Shown one piece after another: positions 1 to 7,953 of a stretch of DNA of 64,000 nucleotides (positions are counted from its first letter, which is position 1; each line of letters starts with the position of its first letter). The DNA is taken from assembly GCA_964453995.1 (NCBI GenBank), contig CAYVQC010000002.1, positions 56,955 to 120,954 of the forward strand, given 5' to 3'. This DNA comes from SKVR01 sp964453995. GTDB taxonomy: Bacteria > Bacteroidota > Bacteroidia > Bacteroidales > UBA7960. A program made the position numbers and the translations under genes. The notes beneath the pieces are model-generated. The model made no database searches. It saw only the letters and a list, made by a program, of their open reading frames with translations, and was not told the DNA's origin.

Positions 1-1921
1 TCACTTCTTTTTCGAGAAGAACATTGGCAAGTTGCTCAAGCTTTTCACGGTTTTCGGTAAGTATATTTACTGCCCGCTGATAAGCTTGATCGATAATCGA
101 TTTTACTTCCGTATCAATAAGCTCGGCGGTTTTTTCTGAATAAGGCCTGTTGAAGGAATATTCGTTCTGCCCGGTAGAGTCGTAATAGCTGATATTTCCG
201 ATTCTGCTGTTCAGCCCATAATAAACCACCATGGCGTAAGCCTGCTTGGTAACTTTTTCCAGGTCATTGAGGGCCCCTGTTGAAATTTTGCCAAAAATAA
301 TCTCTTCGGCAGCCCTTCCACCCAGTGCCGATGTTATTTCGTCAAACATCTGCTCGTAGGTTGTCAGTTGCCTTTCTTCCGGCAGGTACCATGCTGCTCC
401 CAATGCTTTGCCGCGAGGCACAATGGTTACTTTCACCAATGGATGAGCATGTTCAAGCAGCCAGCTGGTAGCAGCGTGGCCTGATTCATGGAAGGCAACA
501 ACTTTTTTCTCGTGGGGAGAAATGATCTTGTTTCTTTTCTCCAACCCACCAATAATACGGTCCACAGCATCAAGGAAATCCTGCTTTTCGATCATTTTTT
601 TGTTGCGACGAGCAGCAATAAGGGCGGCTTCATTACATACGTTGGCGATATCGGCCCCTGAAAAACCGGGTGTTTGTTTTGCCATAAAATCGGGCTCTAC
701 ATCTTTGGAAAGCTTCAGGGGTTTCATGTGCACTTTAAAGATTGCCTTTCGTTCTTCGAGGTCGGGCATTTCCACCTGTATTTGCCTGTCGAAACGACCG
801 GCCCTTAGTAATGCCCTGTCGAGAATATCGGCCCGGTTGGTAGCAGCAAGTATGATTACTCCTACATTTGTTCCAAAACCGTCCATCTCGGTAAGAAGTT
901 GGTTGAGGGTATTTTCCCGTTCGTCATTGGCTCCCGTCATAGGATTTTTACCCCTTGCCCGGCCTATGGCATCAATCTCATCGATGAATATGATACAGGG
1001 GGCTTTTTCCTTGGCTTGTTTGAAAAGATCTCGAACACGGGAGGCGCCTACACCTACAAACATTTCAACAAAATCGGATCCGCTCAGCGAGAAGAAAGGT
1101 ACCTGGGCTTCACCGGCAACGGCTTTGGCAAGCAATGTTTTTCCCGTACCGGGAGGGCCTACCAGCAAGGCTCCTTTGGGGATTTGCCCCCCCAGGTCTG
1201 TATATTTTTTGGGGTTCTTAAGGAAATCAACAATTTCCATAAGTTCGATCTTGGCTTCATCAAGCCCTGCTACGTGATTGAAATTTACATTTACACGGGT
1301 GTCTTTGTCAAACACCTGCGCCTTTGATTTTCCAATATTGAAGATCTGACCTCCGCCAGCGCCTCCTGCCATGCGACGCATGATAAAGATCCAGAAAACG
1401 ATAAGAAGACCAATTGGCAGCAGCCAGCTGAGAATATCGCTACCCCAGTCCTTTCTTTGCTCATAAAAAATGGGAATACGCTCTCCGGGGGGAACCTCTT
1501 CCTGGGCTTCGTCGAGGCGGTTAACAAAATTATCTACCGATCCTATCTTGAAGGTATAATGAGGACCGGTGGTAATCCCTTTCTCCTGCAAATCTTCATA
1601 GTTGCCAATGCGGTCTTCCCTGATGAATACTTCCACCATTTCACGGTTGATCACCACGATTTTCTCTACATCACCACTGCGAAGCATTTCATTTTCGAAA
1701 CGCTGTTGTGATATTTCTATGGAAGTACCTCCCCAGTTGTAAAACTGTAAGGCAATAAAGAGAATGGCCAGTAACCCATAGATCCAGTAAAAATTAAATG
1801 GAGGTGTTTTACCTTTTCCAGGACCACTATCAGAGCCTTTCTTTTTATCACCAGAACCACCAGAGTTTCTGGAGGGCCCTAATGGGTTATTATCTTGAGG
1901 TTTATTTTCTTCTTTACTCAT
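1..1921 (-). CDS. ftsH: ATP-dependent zinc metalloprotease FtsH (3' end outside window)
   Basis: FtsH is a membrane-anchored AAA+ protease that extracts and degrades misfolded membrane proteins and short-lived regulators. Reading the minus strand from ATG at 1921 gives 640 codons and no stop before the window edge, so only the C-terminal tail is missing. Two membrane segments are visible at about residues 43-63 and 163-182, flanking a small periplasmic domain. The AAA module has Walker A GPPGTGKT (255-262), Walker B with IDEID (313-317), and the zinc site HESGH (478-482). The N-terminal 40 residues are rich in Gly, Lys, Ser and Pro, which is common in Bacteroidota FtsH. rsfS lies 57 bp upstream on the same strand and is probably co-transcribed. 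Identity is certain from the motif set; the exact C-terminus is not visible. Confidence 0.97.
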   Translation of the reverse strand, partial: MSKEENKPQDNNPLGPSRNSGGSGDKKKGSDSGPGKGKTPPFNFYWIYGLLAILFIALQFYNWGGTSIEISQQRFENEMLRSGDVEKIVVINREMVEVFIREDRIGNYEDLQEKGITTGPHYTFKIGSVDNFVNRLDEAQEEVPPGERIPIFYEQRKDWGSDILSWLLPIGLLIVFWIFIMRRMAGGAGGGQIFNIGKSKAQVFDKDTRVNVNFNHVAGLDEAKIELMEIVDFLKNPKKYTDLGGQIPKGALLVGPPGTGKTLLAKAVAGEAQVPFFSLSGSDFVEMFVGVGASRVRDLFKQAKEKAPCIIFIDEIDAIGRARGKNPMTGANDERENTLNQLLTEMDGFGTNVGVIILAATNRADILDRALLRAGRFDRQIQVEMPDLEERKAIFKVHMKPLKLSKDVEPDFMAKQTPGFSGADIANVCNEAALIAARRNKKMIEKQDFLDAVDRIIGGLEKRNKIISPHEKKVVAFHESGHAATSWLLEHAHPLVKVTIVPRGKALGAAWYLPEERQLTTYEQMFDEITSALGGRAAEEIIFGKISTGALNDLEKVTKQAYAMVVYYGLNSRIGNISYYDSTGQNEYSFNRPYSEKTAELIDTEVKSIIDQAYQRAVNILTENREKLEQLANVLLEKEV

Positions 1922-1978
1922 TGCTTTTATTTCCGGTATAAATTAAAATGTATTATTTTATGTTTTATATATTTTAGG

Positions 1979-2356
1979 TTAATCGTCCTCTTCAATTACT
2001 ACCATGGGAGCATCTGCCCACAAGTCTTCAATATTATAGTGCCCCCTAACATCTTGCTGAAAGACATGAACAACCACATCCAGATAGTCCAGCAAGATCC
2101 ATTCAGCATTCAGGAAACCTTCTCTGCGACGGGGTTTAACCCCTGTAGACTTACTGACAGACTCTTCTACCGATTCTGCAATTGCACTTACATGTGTGCT
2201 GCTGGTTCCATGACATACCACAAAATAATCACATACTGTACTATTGATTTTTGCAAGATTCAGACAGGATATTTTTTTCCCTTTTTTTTCCTGTATTCCT
2301 TTAATAACTTCTTCTACCAACACTTCTGTTTTTTCAGAAACTTTTTCTTGTACCAT
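1979..2356 (-). CDS. rsfS: Ribosome silencing factor RsfS
   Basis: RsfS (DUF143/Iojap family) binds ribosomal protein uL14 and blocks subunit joining when nutrients are scarce. The 125-residue product has the family's usual length. It carries the typical core: a KxxDISCLNL-like strand (here KKISCLNLAKI), the CDYFVVCHGTSSTHV segment, and the later GFLNAEWILLDYLDVVVHVF segment. The start is ATG at 2356. The gene lies 57 bp upstream of ftsH on the same strand, an arrangement common in Bacteroidota next to birA. A TAnnTTTG -7 element on the minus strand at 2439-2446 sits about 80 bp upstream of the start. Confidence 0.95.
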   Translation of the reverse strand: MVQEKVSEKTEVLVEEVIKGIQEKKGKKISCLNLAKINSTVCDYFVVCHGTSSTHVSAIAESVEESVSKSTGVKPRRREGFLNAEWILLDYLDVVVHVFQQDVRGHYNIEDLWADAPMVVIEEDD

Positions 2357-2438
2357 TCATTAACTAATTTATTCTACTTTTATTTTAATTGCTCTTTTAC
2401 CCATCTTCCAATACACATATTGAAAAACATTTAAGCTA

Positions 2439-2446
2439 CAAAAGTA
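2439..2446 (-). promoter_or_regulatory. Predicted -7 element of rsfS-ftsH promoter
   Basis: On the minus strand the bases read TACTTTTG, an exact match to the Bacteroidota -7 consensus TAnnTTTG. A transcript would begin near 2432 and leave a leader of about 75 nt before rsfS. No good TTTG -33 element is seen at the expected distance. Confidence 0.4.
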
Positions 2447-2521
2447 ACCATTTTTAGCGAGATTTCGGTTTGTGTACTCTGCCTGCATTCAGTGTTTTCA
2501 AATAATTTACATCATTTGTTG

Positions 2522-2540
2522 CAATTCGTTAAACGAATTG
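2522..2540. promoter_or_regulatory. 19-bp palindrome (possible operator)
   Basis: The arms CAATTCGTT and AACGAATTG are perfect reverse complements separated by one A. The site lies between the divergent rsfS and birA promoters, 78 bp upstream of the rsfS -7 element. This birA product lacks a DNA-binding domain, so it cannot be the BirA operator in the E. coli sense. The cognate regulator is unknown. Confidence 0.4.
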
Positions 2541-2701
2541 TTATTCCTAATCATAAAACAAACCGCCATTTATTCAGATTCACACCCCTAAGAAACACCA
2601 TGGTAATGCGTATGGTTCATTTTACTTAAGGTAGAATTTAAAGGAAGTTGAGGCATTTAAAATTATTTGTATACAAACGATCATACTGATGATCTGATGC
2701 T

Positions 2702-2745
2702 TACCTTTGTAGCATAACAAAAACATCCTTTAACAAGATGTTTTT
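2702..2745 (+). promoter_or_regulatory. birA -7 element followed by a 5'-end hairpin
   Basis: TACCTTTG at 2702-2709 matches TAnnTTTG and predicts a start near 2716. Immediately after it, AAAAACATC (2719-2727) and GATGTTTTT (2737-2745) form a perfect 9-bp stem with a 9-nt loop, followed by one more T. The hairpin would sit at the extreme 5' end of the birA mRNA, 20 nt before the ATG. It could stabilise the mRNA, act as a weak attenuator, or be a terminator for upstream transcription. Confidence 0.4.
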
Positions 2746-2765
2746 TATTGTAAACCATTACTAAA

Positions 2766-3524
2766 ATGTCGATAAGCACCACAGGATTTAATATTCTGGA
2801 ATTCAATCGGGTTGACTCCACCAACATCAGGGCCAAAGAACTCATACGCGCAGGCTATATACCTGAGGGTACCATCATTTTTGCAAAAGAGCAGTTTGCC
2901 GGTCGGGGCTATGACACCAATAGGTGGGAAAGCGAACCGGGGTCCAATATTACTATGTCATGTATATTGCGCCCTACTTTTCTTGCCCCGCAAAAACAGT
3001 TTTTCCTTACCAAGATTATTTCTCTTGCACTTTACAAAACAGTTTCTTCCATCTTGCCTCAAAGAAGCAAGGTATCGATAAAATGGCCCAATGATGTTTA
3101 CTATGAAGCCAAAAAAATCGCAGGTATCCTTGTGGAAAACAATATTATGGCCAATGCCATCAGGGAGTCGGTTTGTGGCATCGGCTTAAATGTAAATCAG
3201 CGCAAGTTTATCTCCGATGCTCCCAATCCGGTATCGTTACGTCAGCTTACGGGTAAGACATATAATCTCAGTGACATCCTTGCCATGCTTTTGGAAAATA
3301 TTGATTATTGGTATCGCCATTTACAAATGGAAGAGTTTGAAAAGATTTCGGAAAGCTACCATGAAGCACTCTTCAGGCTTGGTGTTGCAGCCCGGTATGA
3401 ATCTATGGACCAGCAATTTACAGGAATCATTACAGGTACAGACCCCTATGGCCGCTTGCAAATCGTTACTACATCGGGAGAGGAACGTTTATTTGACTTT
3501 AAAGAAGTACGTTTTATTTTTTGA
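2766..3524 (+). CDS. birA: Biotin--[acetyl-CoA-carboxylase] ligase (monofunctional)
   Basis: This enzyme activates biotin with ATP and transfers it to the biotin carrier protein of carboxylases. The 252-residue product has only the ligase catalytic domain and a short C-terminal SH3-like domain. It lacks the N-terminal helix-turn-helix of E. coli BirA, so it should not be a repressor. The biotinyl-adenylate loop reads AGRGYDTNRW (45-54), a variant of GRGRxxRxW in which the second and third arginines of the usual loop are replaced. The KWPNDV motif lies at 106-111, followed by GILVE. ATG at 2766 is the natural start. It converges on a SRPBCC gene only 9 bp downstream. Confidence 0.93.
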   Translation: MSISTTGFNILEFNRVDSTNIRAKELIRAGYIPEGTIIFAKEQFAGRGYDTNRWESEPGSNITMSCILRPTFLAPQKQFFLTKIISLALYKTVSSILPQRSKVSIKWPNDVYYEAKKIAGILVENNIMANAIRESVCGIGLNVNQRKFISDAPNPVSLRQLTGKTYNLSDILAMLLENIDYWYRHLQMEEFEKISESYHEALFRLGVAARYESMDQQFTGIITGTDPYGRLQIVTTSGEERLFDFKEVRFIF

Positions 3525-3533
3525 TGGGCTTTG

Positions 3534-3935
3534 TCATGCAAAATGTTGCTTCAACCTCTCTGCAAGCATATCGGTAAAATTTTGCAATGGTCTTGATGCC
3601 ACAGCCTTTAAAAAAGGATTCAGATCGGCATTAAATATAATTTCCGCCTTTGAAGAATCAGAACTTTCTTCAAAAAAGTAAACATCAAGGGTATAATCTA
3701 TGGGATTTTTTCCGTCTGCCACAATATGAATATTTCGTGCAGGATTCCTGGCAGCTATGCGCATATTCATATCGGCAAGTCCTTCAATAGTAAAGGAGCA
3801 GGTATCAATATCTGCCCGCCAGTTCTTGATTTGCGATGGCATAAGATCTTCGAAATGGGTAAAATCGGCAAGAAATTCATATACTTTTCCGGCAGGAGCA
3901 TTGAGCAATACCCTGTCACTTGAAAACTCTGTCAT
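3534..3935 (-). CDS. SRPBCC-fold (START-like) protein
   Basis: The 133-residue product begins with a DRVLLNAPAGKVYEFLADF segment typical of the polyketide-cyclase/START-like (SRPBCC) fold, which forms a hydrophobic ligand cavity. The rest alternates predicted strands and ends in an amphipathic helix (LQNFTDMLAERLKQHFA). No catalytic residues can be assigned and the ligand is unknown. It lies 45 bp downstream of pyrE on the same strand, so the two may share a transcript. The function is inferred from fold only. Confidence 0.8.
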   Translation of the reverse strand: MTEFSSDRVLLNAPAGKVYEFLADFTHFEDLMPSQIKNWRADIDTCSFTIEGLADMNMRIAARNPARNIHIVADGKNPIDYTLDVYFFEESSDSSKAEIIFNADLNPFLKAVASRPLQNFTDMLAERLKQHFA

Positions 3936-3980
3936 TTAAATACGTTTTGTTTAATTAGATAAATAATGTGGCCTGTAATA

Positions 3981-4616
3981 TTACCTCCATCCTGAAGGAT
4001 TTTCTCTCCATCTTTCCAATGATTCGAGATTGCTATGGTGAAGTTTCCCCATGTGGATGGCTTGTTGAATAAGGGTATTATAATCAGTTAGGGTATGAAG
4101 CGTGCATCTGGCTGATTCCATGTTGCTCGATGCAATATCCAGCCCATAGGTAAAGATTGCTATCATACCCAAAACACTCGCTTTAGCATTGATCAGGGCA
4201 TCTACCGCAGCGAGGCTGCTTTGGCCGGTAGAAACAAGATCTTCGATCACTACAACCTTTTCGCCGGCGGGCAGGTATCCTTCTACCTGGTTGCCCAAAC
4301 CATGCGCTTTCTGGGTGCTGCGGATATACACAAATGGTTTGCCCAATTTGGCAGCCACCAATACTCCATGGGCAATGGCTCCGGTAGCTACACCAGCAAT
4401 GGTGGTAGCTTCAGGGTAGAGCTGCTGCACCTTTTTTGCCAAAGCATCAGCAACAAACTCCCTTACCCCGGGAAACGACAGTATACGCCGGTTATCGCAA
4501 TATACCGGCGATTTGATCCCTGAAGCCCATGTAAAGGGCTCATTGGTATTGAGTTTTACTGCTTCGATTTCCAGCAGGTGCTGCGCCATTTGTTCTGAGG
4601 TGGAGAGTGTTGTCAT
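3981..4616 (-). CDS. pyrE: Orotate phosphoribosyltransferase
   Basis: PyrE joins orotate and PRPP to make orotidine 5'-phosphate in pyrimidine synthesis. I place the start at ATG 4616 (211 residues), which gives the normal family length. The longer in-frame alternative at 4715 adds 33 unconserved residues and would read through the promoter. Visible motifs are FTWASGIKSPVYCDNR (28-43), the PRPP-binding VVVIEDLVSTGQS (121-133), and the flexible loop RSTQKAHGLGNQVEG (99-113). A minus-strand TAGGTTTG at 4647-4654 matches the -7 consensus and would give a leader of about 24 nt, which supports the shorter start. Confidence 0.95.
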   Translation of the reverse strand: MTTLSTSEQMAQHLLEIEAVKLNTNEPFTWASGIKSPVYCDNRRILSFPGVREFVADALAKKVQQLYPEATTIAGVATGAIAHGVLVAAKLGKPFVYIRSTQKAHGLGNQVEGYLPAGEKVVVIEDLVSTGQSSLAAVDALINAKASVLGMIAIFTYGLDIASSNMESARCTLHTLTDYNTLIQQAIHMGKLHHSNLESLERWRENPSGWR

Positions 4617-4646
4617 AACCCGATACGTGGAATAAGAAATGCGCCG

Positions 4647-4654
4647 CAAACCTA
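4647..4654 (-). promoter_or_regulatory. Predicted -7 element of pyrE promoter
   Basis: The minus strand reads TAGGTTTG, an exact TAnnTTTG match, 30 bp upstream of the chosen pyrE start. It lies inside the upstream extension of the longest ORF, which argues against that extension. Confidence 0.45.
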
Positions 4655-4737
4655 CGGATTTTTTATGAAAAATGAAACCCTTTTCCTCATGGCTACATAT
4701 GCCTGCAACAGACAATACGAAGTAAAAAAATATATCC

Positions 4738-4745
4738 TACTTTTG
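4738..4745 (+). promoter_or_regulatory. Predicted -7 element of NUDIX gene
   Basis: TACTTTTG matches TAnnTTTG exactly and ends 21 bp before the ATG at 4767. The resulting leader would be about 15 nt. It is divergent from the pyrE promoter 90 bp away. Confidence 0.45.
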
Positions 4746-4766
4746 TCTTGAAAAAGGAAACTGCCC

Positions 4767-5402
4767 ATGCAAAAAATATTTATCCAAAATACCGTTCTTA
4801 ATCTTTCAGAGCACGATTCAGAAGGATATGATAACAGGATTCGCTTTTCTGAGATCGAAACCGTAGCAACTAAAGATTTCATTCAGAAAGAGATATGGCC
4901 CGGTGTCAACCGGAGAAATATCCTGATCTGGGGCGCGGAAGAAGAATCAATGCTGTTTTATTTCAAAAACAACCTTGTCCATATAAAAGCAGGAGGCGGA
5001 TTGGTGCAAAATCCACTCGGACAAATACTTTTCATTTTTCGTCATGGCAAGTGGGATCTTCCCAAAGGAAAACCTGAAAAGGGAGAGAATATCATGGCCA
5101 CCGCCATCAGAGAGGTGGAAGAAGAATGTGGCGTATCGAAGCTAAGCATCCTTTCTTCTTTGCCCACCACATTTCACATCTACCGGCCACATAATGGCGA
5201 TTTTGCCCTAAAGGAGTGTATCTGGTTTCACATGCGATGCCTGGGCTGGAAAAACCTGAAAGTACAACAGGAAGAGGGAATTACGGAAGCACGCTGGATT
5301 GCCATGCCCGTGCCGGGAGCAATCATGCGGGGCGCTTTTCCTTCCATAAAATCATTGGTAAAATTTTTCCAGGAGATCTATTTGCGCGACCTTCGCTCCT
5401 GA
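4767..5402 (+). CDS. NUDIX hydrolase
   Basis: The 211-residue product has an unusual N-terminal domain of about 75 residues followed by a NUDIX domain. The NUDIX box runs from G101 to V123 and fits GX5EX7REUXEEXGU exactly (GKPEKGE, then REVEEECGV), so the metal-binding catalytic helix is intact. NUDIX enzymes cleave nucleoside diphosphates linked to another moiety; the substrate here cannot be read from sequence. The last 25 bp overlap the 3' end of the convergent thioredoxin-like gene, so the two messages are complementary at their ends. Confidence 0.9.
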   Translation: MQKIFIQNTVLNLSEHDSEGYDNRIRFSEIETVATKDFIQKEIWPGVNRRNILIWGAEEESMLFYFKNNLVHIKAGGGLVQNPLGQILFIFRHGKWDLPKGKPEKGENIMATAIREVEEECGVSKLSILSSLPTTFHIYRPHNGDFALKECIWFHMRCLGWKNLKVQQEEGITEARWIAMPVPGAIMRGAFPSIKSLVKFFQEIYLRDLRS

Positions 5403-6796
5403 AAAAGATAGTATTCCAGCTGGTTAAGGAATTCTCCTGTAGGTCTGGAGGCCGGAAACTGAAGAATATTACCTTCACGATCCAGCAATACCCAGGTGGG
5501 CAACCCCCTTACCTGGTAAGCGTCCAGAAGTCGAAAATCGTTGTTGAAATGCACATTTACAAAAGGGAGATCATAAAGTTCCAGGAAGTTTGCATAATCT
5601 GAAGGATCCCTGTCGGTAGAAATGTTCAACACGGCCAGGTTTTCGCTGTGCAGGGCATGAATCTCCTTCAGGGCCAGCAAATCAAGCAAACAGCTTTCGC
5701 ACCAGCTGGCATTAAACCCTATGTATAGGTACTTTCCTGCAAAGTCATCGGGAACAGTTATACGGTTACCCTCCTGATCGGTCAGACGGAAAGGTGGAGC
5801 AGGAGTATCGGGCTCCAGGTAGGTGAGCTGATGAATTATATTGGTAGCAATGGAACGGTGCTGTGGAAATTTGCTGTTTTGCTCCACATGACGCAAAATA
5901 CCTGTTACATTCTCTTTGCTGTAATCAGGATTATGATACATATCCTGTAACCCCTTCAGCATTACCAATTCTCGAAACACCTCGTTGCGCAGCAGGGTAT
6001 CTTTTCCCAAAGAATCCATTAAAGCATGGTAGCTATTGAGCTCATTTACGGTATATTGCAGATCGGAAGAGGTTATCTTGCGGCTCCCTGAGAAAATATA
6101 GGTGTCAAAAGCAGTATTGAAAAAATTCATATACTGTGTATTGTGATAAAGAACCGGCCGGGCGAGGAAAAACTCATCCATTGCAGCTGCAAAGCGGCTG
6201 AGATTGGCAACATGCCTGTAGTACCCAAATACATAACGGTAATAATCCCTGAAATACTCATTATCAACCTGGGAAAACAATGAATCTGTTTGTTCCTTGA
6301 TCCGGTTGAATGCAGCGGCATCCCTGCTGGTGCGTATTTTTACAAAATGCTTGCTGAATTGATCCACGAGGATATCTTCGAGCTGGTTGATTTTATCATT
6401 GAGATTATCTGAAGGCTCTACGATGGTAAAAGAAAAAACCCAGGGGTTAAGGTAGGGATTGATCTGGTCATTGAGAGTAGAAAAATCAACTGAATCGAAC
6501 TCAATAGTATAATGCTGGCCTGGCTCAACAAACAGCCCCATACTGGCATGGTCAATCCTGAAAAAAACATAACCGGGTTCAAACCGGGAAAAGGTAAAAG
6601 AAAATGTTCCCTGCCCATCAATGGTTGAAGCGGCTATTTCCATTTCACGCCATGAGACCATATCTCCATATTCCATCAGGCGGATTTCCCTCTGTTCTGC
6701 ACCGGGAAAACTTCCCGATATTTTGATTTCAAAAGATTGTGCCTGTAACAGGAAAGCAACAGGAAAAAGTACAATGGTGAAAAAAAACCGGGTCAT
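5378..6796 (-). CDS. TlpA/ResA-like thioredoxin-fold envelope protein
   Basis: I place the start at ATG 6796 (472 residues) because it gives a clean signal peptide (MTRFFFTIVLFPVAFLLQAQ). A longer ORF to 6934 adds 46 polar residues in front of it. The first 300 residues form a Bacteroidota-type N-terminal region of strands then helices with no recognised activity. The C-terminal 150 residues are a thioredoxin domain with FNASWCESC (redox cysteines at about 366 and 369) and a cis-proline loop GLPT. The protein is expected in the periplasm as a thiol-disulfide oxidoreductase. Its 3' end overlaps the NUDIX gene by 25 bp. Partner proteins are not apparent nearby. Confidence 0.87.
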   Translation of the reverse strand: MTRFFFTIVLFPVAFLLQAQSFEIKISGSFPGAEQREIRLMEYGDMVSWREMEIAASTIDGQGTFSFTFSRFEPGYVFFRIDHASMGLFVEPGQHYTIEFDSVDFSTLNDQINPYLNPWVFSFTIVEPSDNLNDKINQLEDILVDQFSKHFVKIRTSRDAAAFNRIKEQTDSLFSQVDNEYFRDYYRYVFGYYRHVANLSRFAAAMDEFFLARPVLYHNTQYMNFFNTAFDTYIFSGSRKITSSDLQYTVNELNSYHALMDSLGKDTLLRNEVFRELVMLKGLQDMYHNPDYSKENVTGILRHVEQNSKFPQHRSIATNIIHQLTYLEPDTPAPPFRLTDQEGNRITVPDDFAGKYLYIGFNASWCESCLLDLLALKEIHALHSENLAVLNISTDRDPSDYANFLELYDLPFVNVHFNNDFRLLDAYQVRGLPTWVLLDREGNILQFPASRPTGEFLNQLEYYLFQERRSRK

Positions 6797-6943
6797 AAAC
6801 CTGAAACTTGTAAAGGGTTGTTGTAAAAGGGCAAACGGAAAACACAAGCGTTTATTATCTTCTGCCTGCCGGGGAGGTGAGCAGCGATACGTTGGTATTT
6901 GCGCACAGGTTTGATCCTGCAAAGATGGATTCATTCTGAGAGG

Positions 6944-7402
6944 TCAGAATTTTACCTGGTGAGGCACAAAAGGACTGGCATCACCATGGTTGCGGATAAT
7001 ATCTCTTACAATGGATGAATTGATGGCTGTATGCTCGGGGGTTGTTAGCAAAAAAACAGTTTCTACATCGGGATACATCATTTTGTTGACCTGCCCGATA
7101 CTACGTTCAAATTCAAAGTCAGCTGAGGTTCTCAGCCCCCTGAGGATAAACCCGATATTATGTTTTTTACAAAAGTCAACGGTAAGCCCGGAGTATGTCT
7201 GAACCTGAATTTCAGGATAGGCATCAAAAACTCTTTTTAGCCATTCCACCCTTTTATCAACGGGGAAAAAACCCTTTTTTTCGGCATTAACGCCTACAGC
7301 GACAATGATTTTTTCAAACATTGGCAGTGCCCTGAGGACTATGGATTCATGTCCTTTGGTTACAGGATCAAAAGAACCTGGGAAAATGGCAACTCTGTTC
7401 AT
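6944..7402 (-). CDS. coaD: Phosphopantetheine adenylyltransferase
   Basis: CoaD transfers AMP to 4'-phosphopantetheine to make dephospho-CoA, the penultimate CoA step. The 152-residue product has the standard length. The nucleotidyltransferase motif GSFDPVTKGH (9-18) is at the N-terminus, RGLRTSADFEFE is central, and the second ATP-binding motif reads NSSIVRDI near the C-terminus. It lies 5 bp downstream of rsmD on the same strand, so the two are almost certainly co-transcribed with the DUF3822 gene. Confidence 0.97.
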   Translation of the reverse strand: MNRVAIFPGSFDPVTKGHESIVLRALPMFEKIIVAVGVNAEKKGFFPVDKRVEWLKRVFDAYPEIQVQTYSGLTVDFCKKHNIGFILRGLRTSADFEFERSIGQVNKMMYPDVETVFLLTTPEHTAINSSIVRDIIRNHGDASPFVPHQVKF

Positions 7403-7407
7403 AATGT

Positions 7408-7953
7408 TCAGCTTTGGTCTGGTATTTTGAAAAAACTAAAATGTACTCTCCCGTACCTTCTCTTTTCGCTAAAAAGCGGATGGTTGGCAAAAGAGTTTTT
7501 TTCGCCGTGTTCAATCACCAGCCATCCACCAGGGGATACAACACCAGCAGCAAATACTGCAGAGGGAATTGCGGGTATTTCTTCAAAATCATAGGGTGGA
7601 TCGCAAAAAACAATATCAAACCCAGCTTTTGCAAACCCCAGGAAGTGGAACACCTCTGCCCTGACAGCACGCAAATTCTCCATCTGAAGGGTTTCTGCTG
7701 TCTTCTTTATAAACTGAATGCAATGGTTATTGATGTCTACGGCTATCACTTCCAGTGCTCCCCTGGAGGCAAATTCATAAGAAATATTTCCTGTTCCGGC
7801 AAAAAGATCGAGCACTTTAATGTTTTCAAAATCGAAATGATTGTTTAAAATGCTGAATAGTGCTTCCTTTGCCATATCGGTAGTGGGCCTTACCGGTAGT
7901 TTGGCCGGCGCCACAATATGCCGTCGCTGATATTTACCACCTATTATCCGCAT
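7408..7953 (-). CDS. rsmD: 16S rRNA (guanine(966)-N(2))-methyltransferase RsmD
   Basis: RsmD methylates G966 of 16S rRNA using S-adenosylmethionine. The 181-residue product opens with MRIIGGKYQRR and RPTTDMAKEALFSIL, both characteristic of the family. The SAM-binding loop is DLFAGTG (49-55) and the catalytic N6/N2-methylase motif is DPPY (118-121). It overlaps the 3' end of the DUF3822 gene by 10 bp and precedes coaD by 5 bp, a compact operon common in Bacteroidota. Confidence 0.96.
   Translation of the reverse strand: MRIIGGKYQRRHIVAPAKLPVRPTTDMAKEALFSILNNHFDFENIKVLDLFAGTGNISYEFASRGALEVIAVDINNHCIQFIKKTAETLQMENLRAVRAEVFHFLGFAKAGFDIVFCDPPYDFEEIPAIPSAVFAAGVVSPGGWLVIEHGEKNSFANHPLFSEKRRYGRVHFSFFKIPDQS

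Larger units (their letters stand above)
2357..2765. other. Divergent intergenic region between rsfS and birA
   Basis: This 409-bp AT-rich stretch holds no credible ORF. It contains a minus-strand -7 element for rsfS (2439-2446), a 19-bp near-perfect palindrome (2522-2540), a plus-strand -7 element TACCTTTG (2702-2709), and a hairpin just after the predicted birA transcription start (2719-2745). Confidence 0.6.

Noticed and set aside
3981..4715. Longer form of pyrE (244 codons)
   Set aside because: The extra 33 residues are unconserved and cover the -7 element at 4647-4654.
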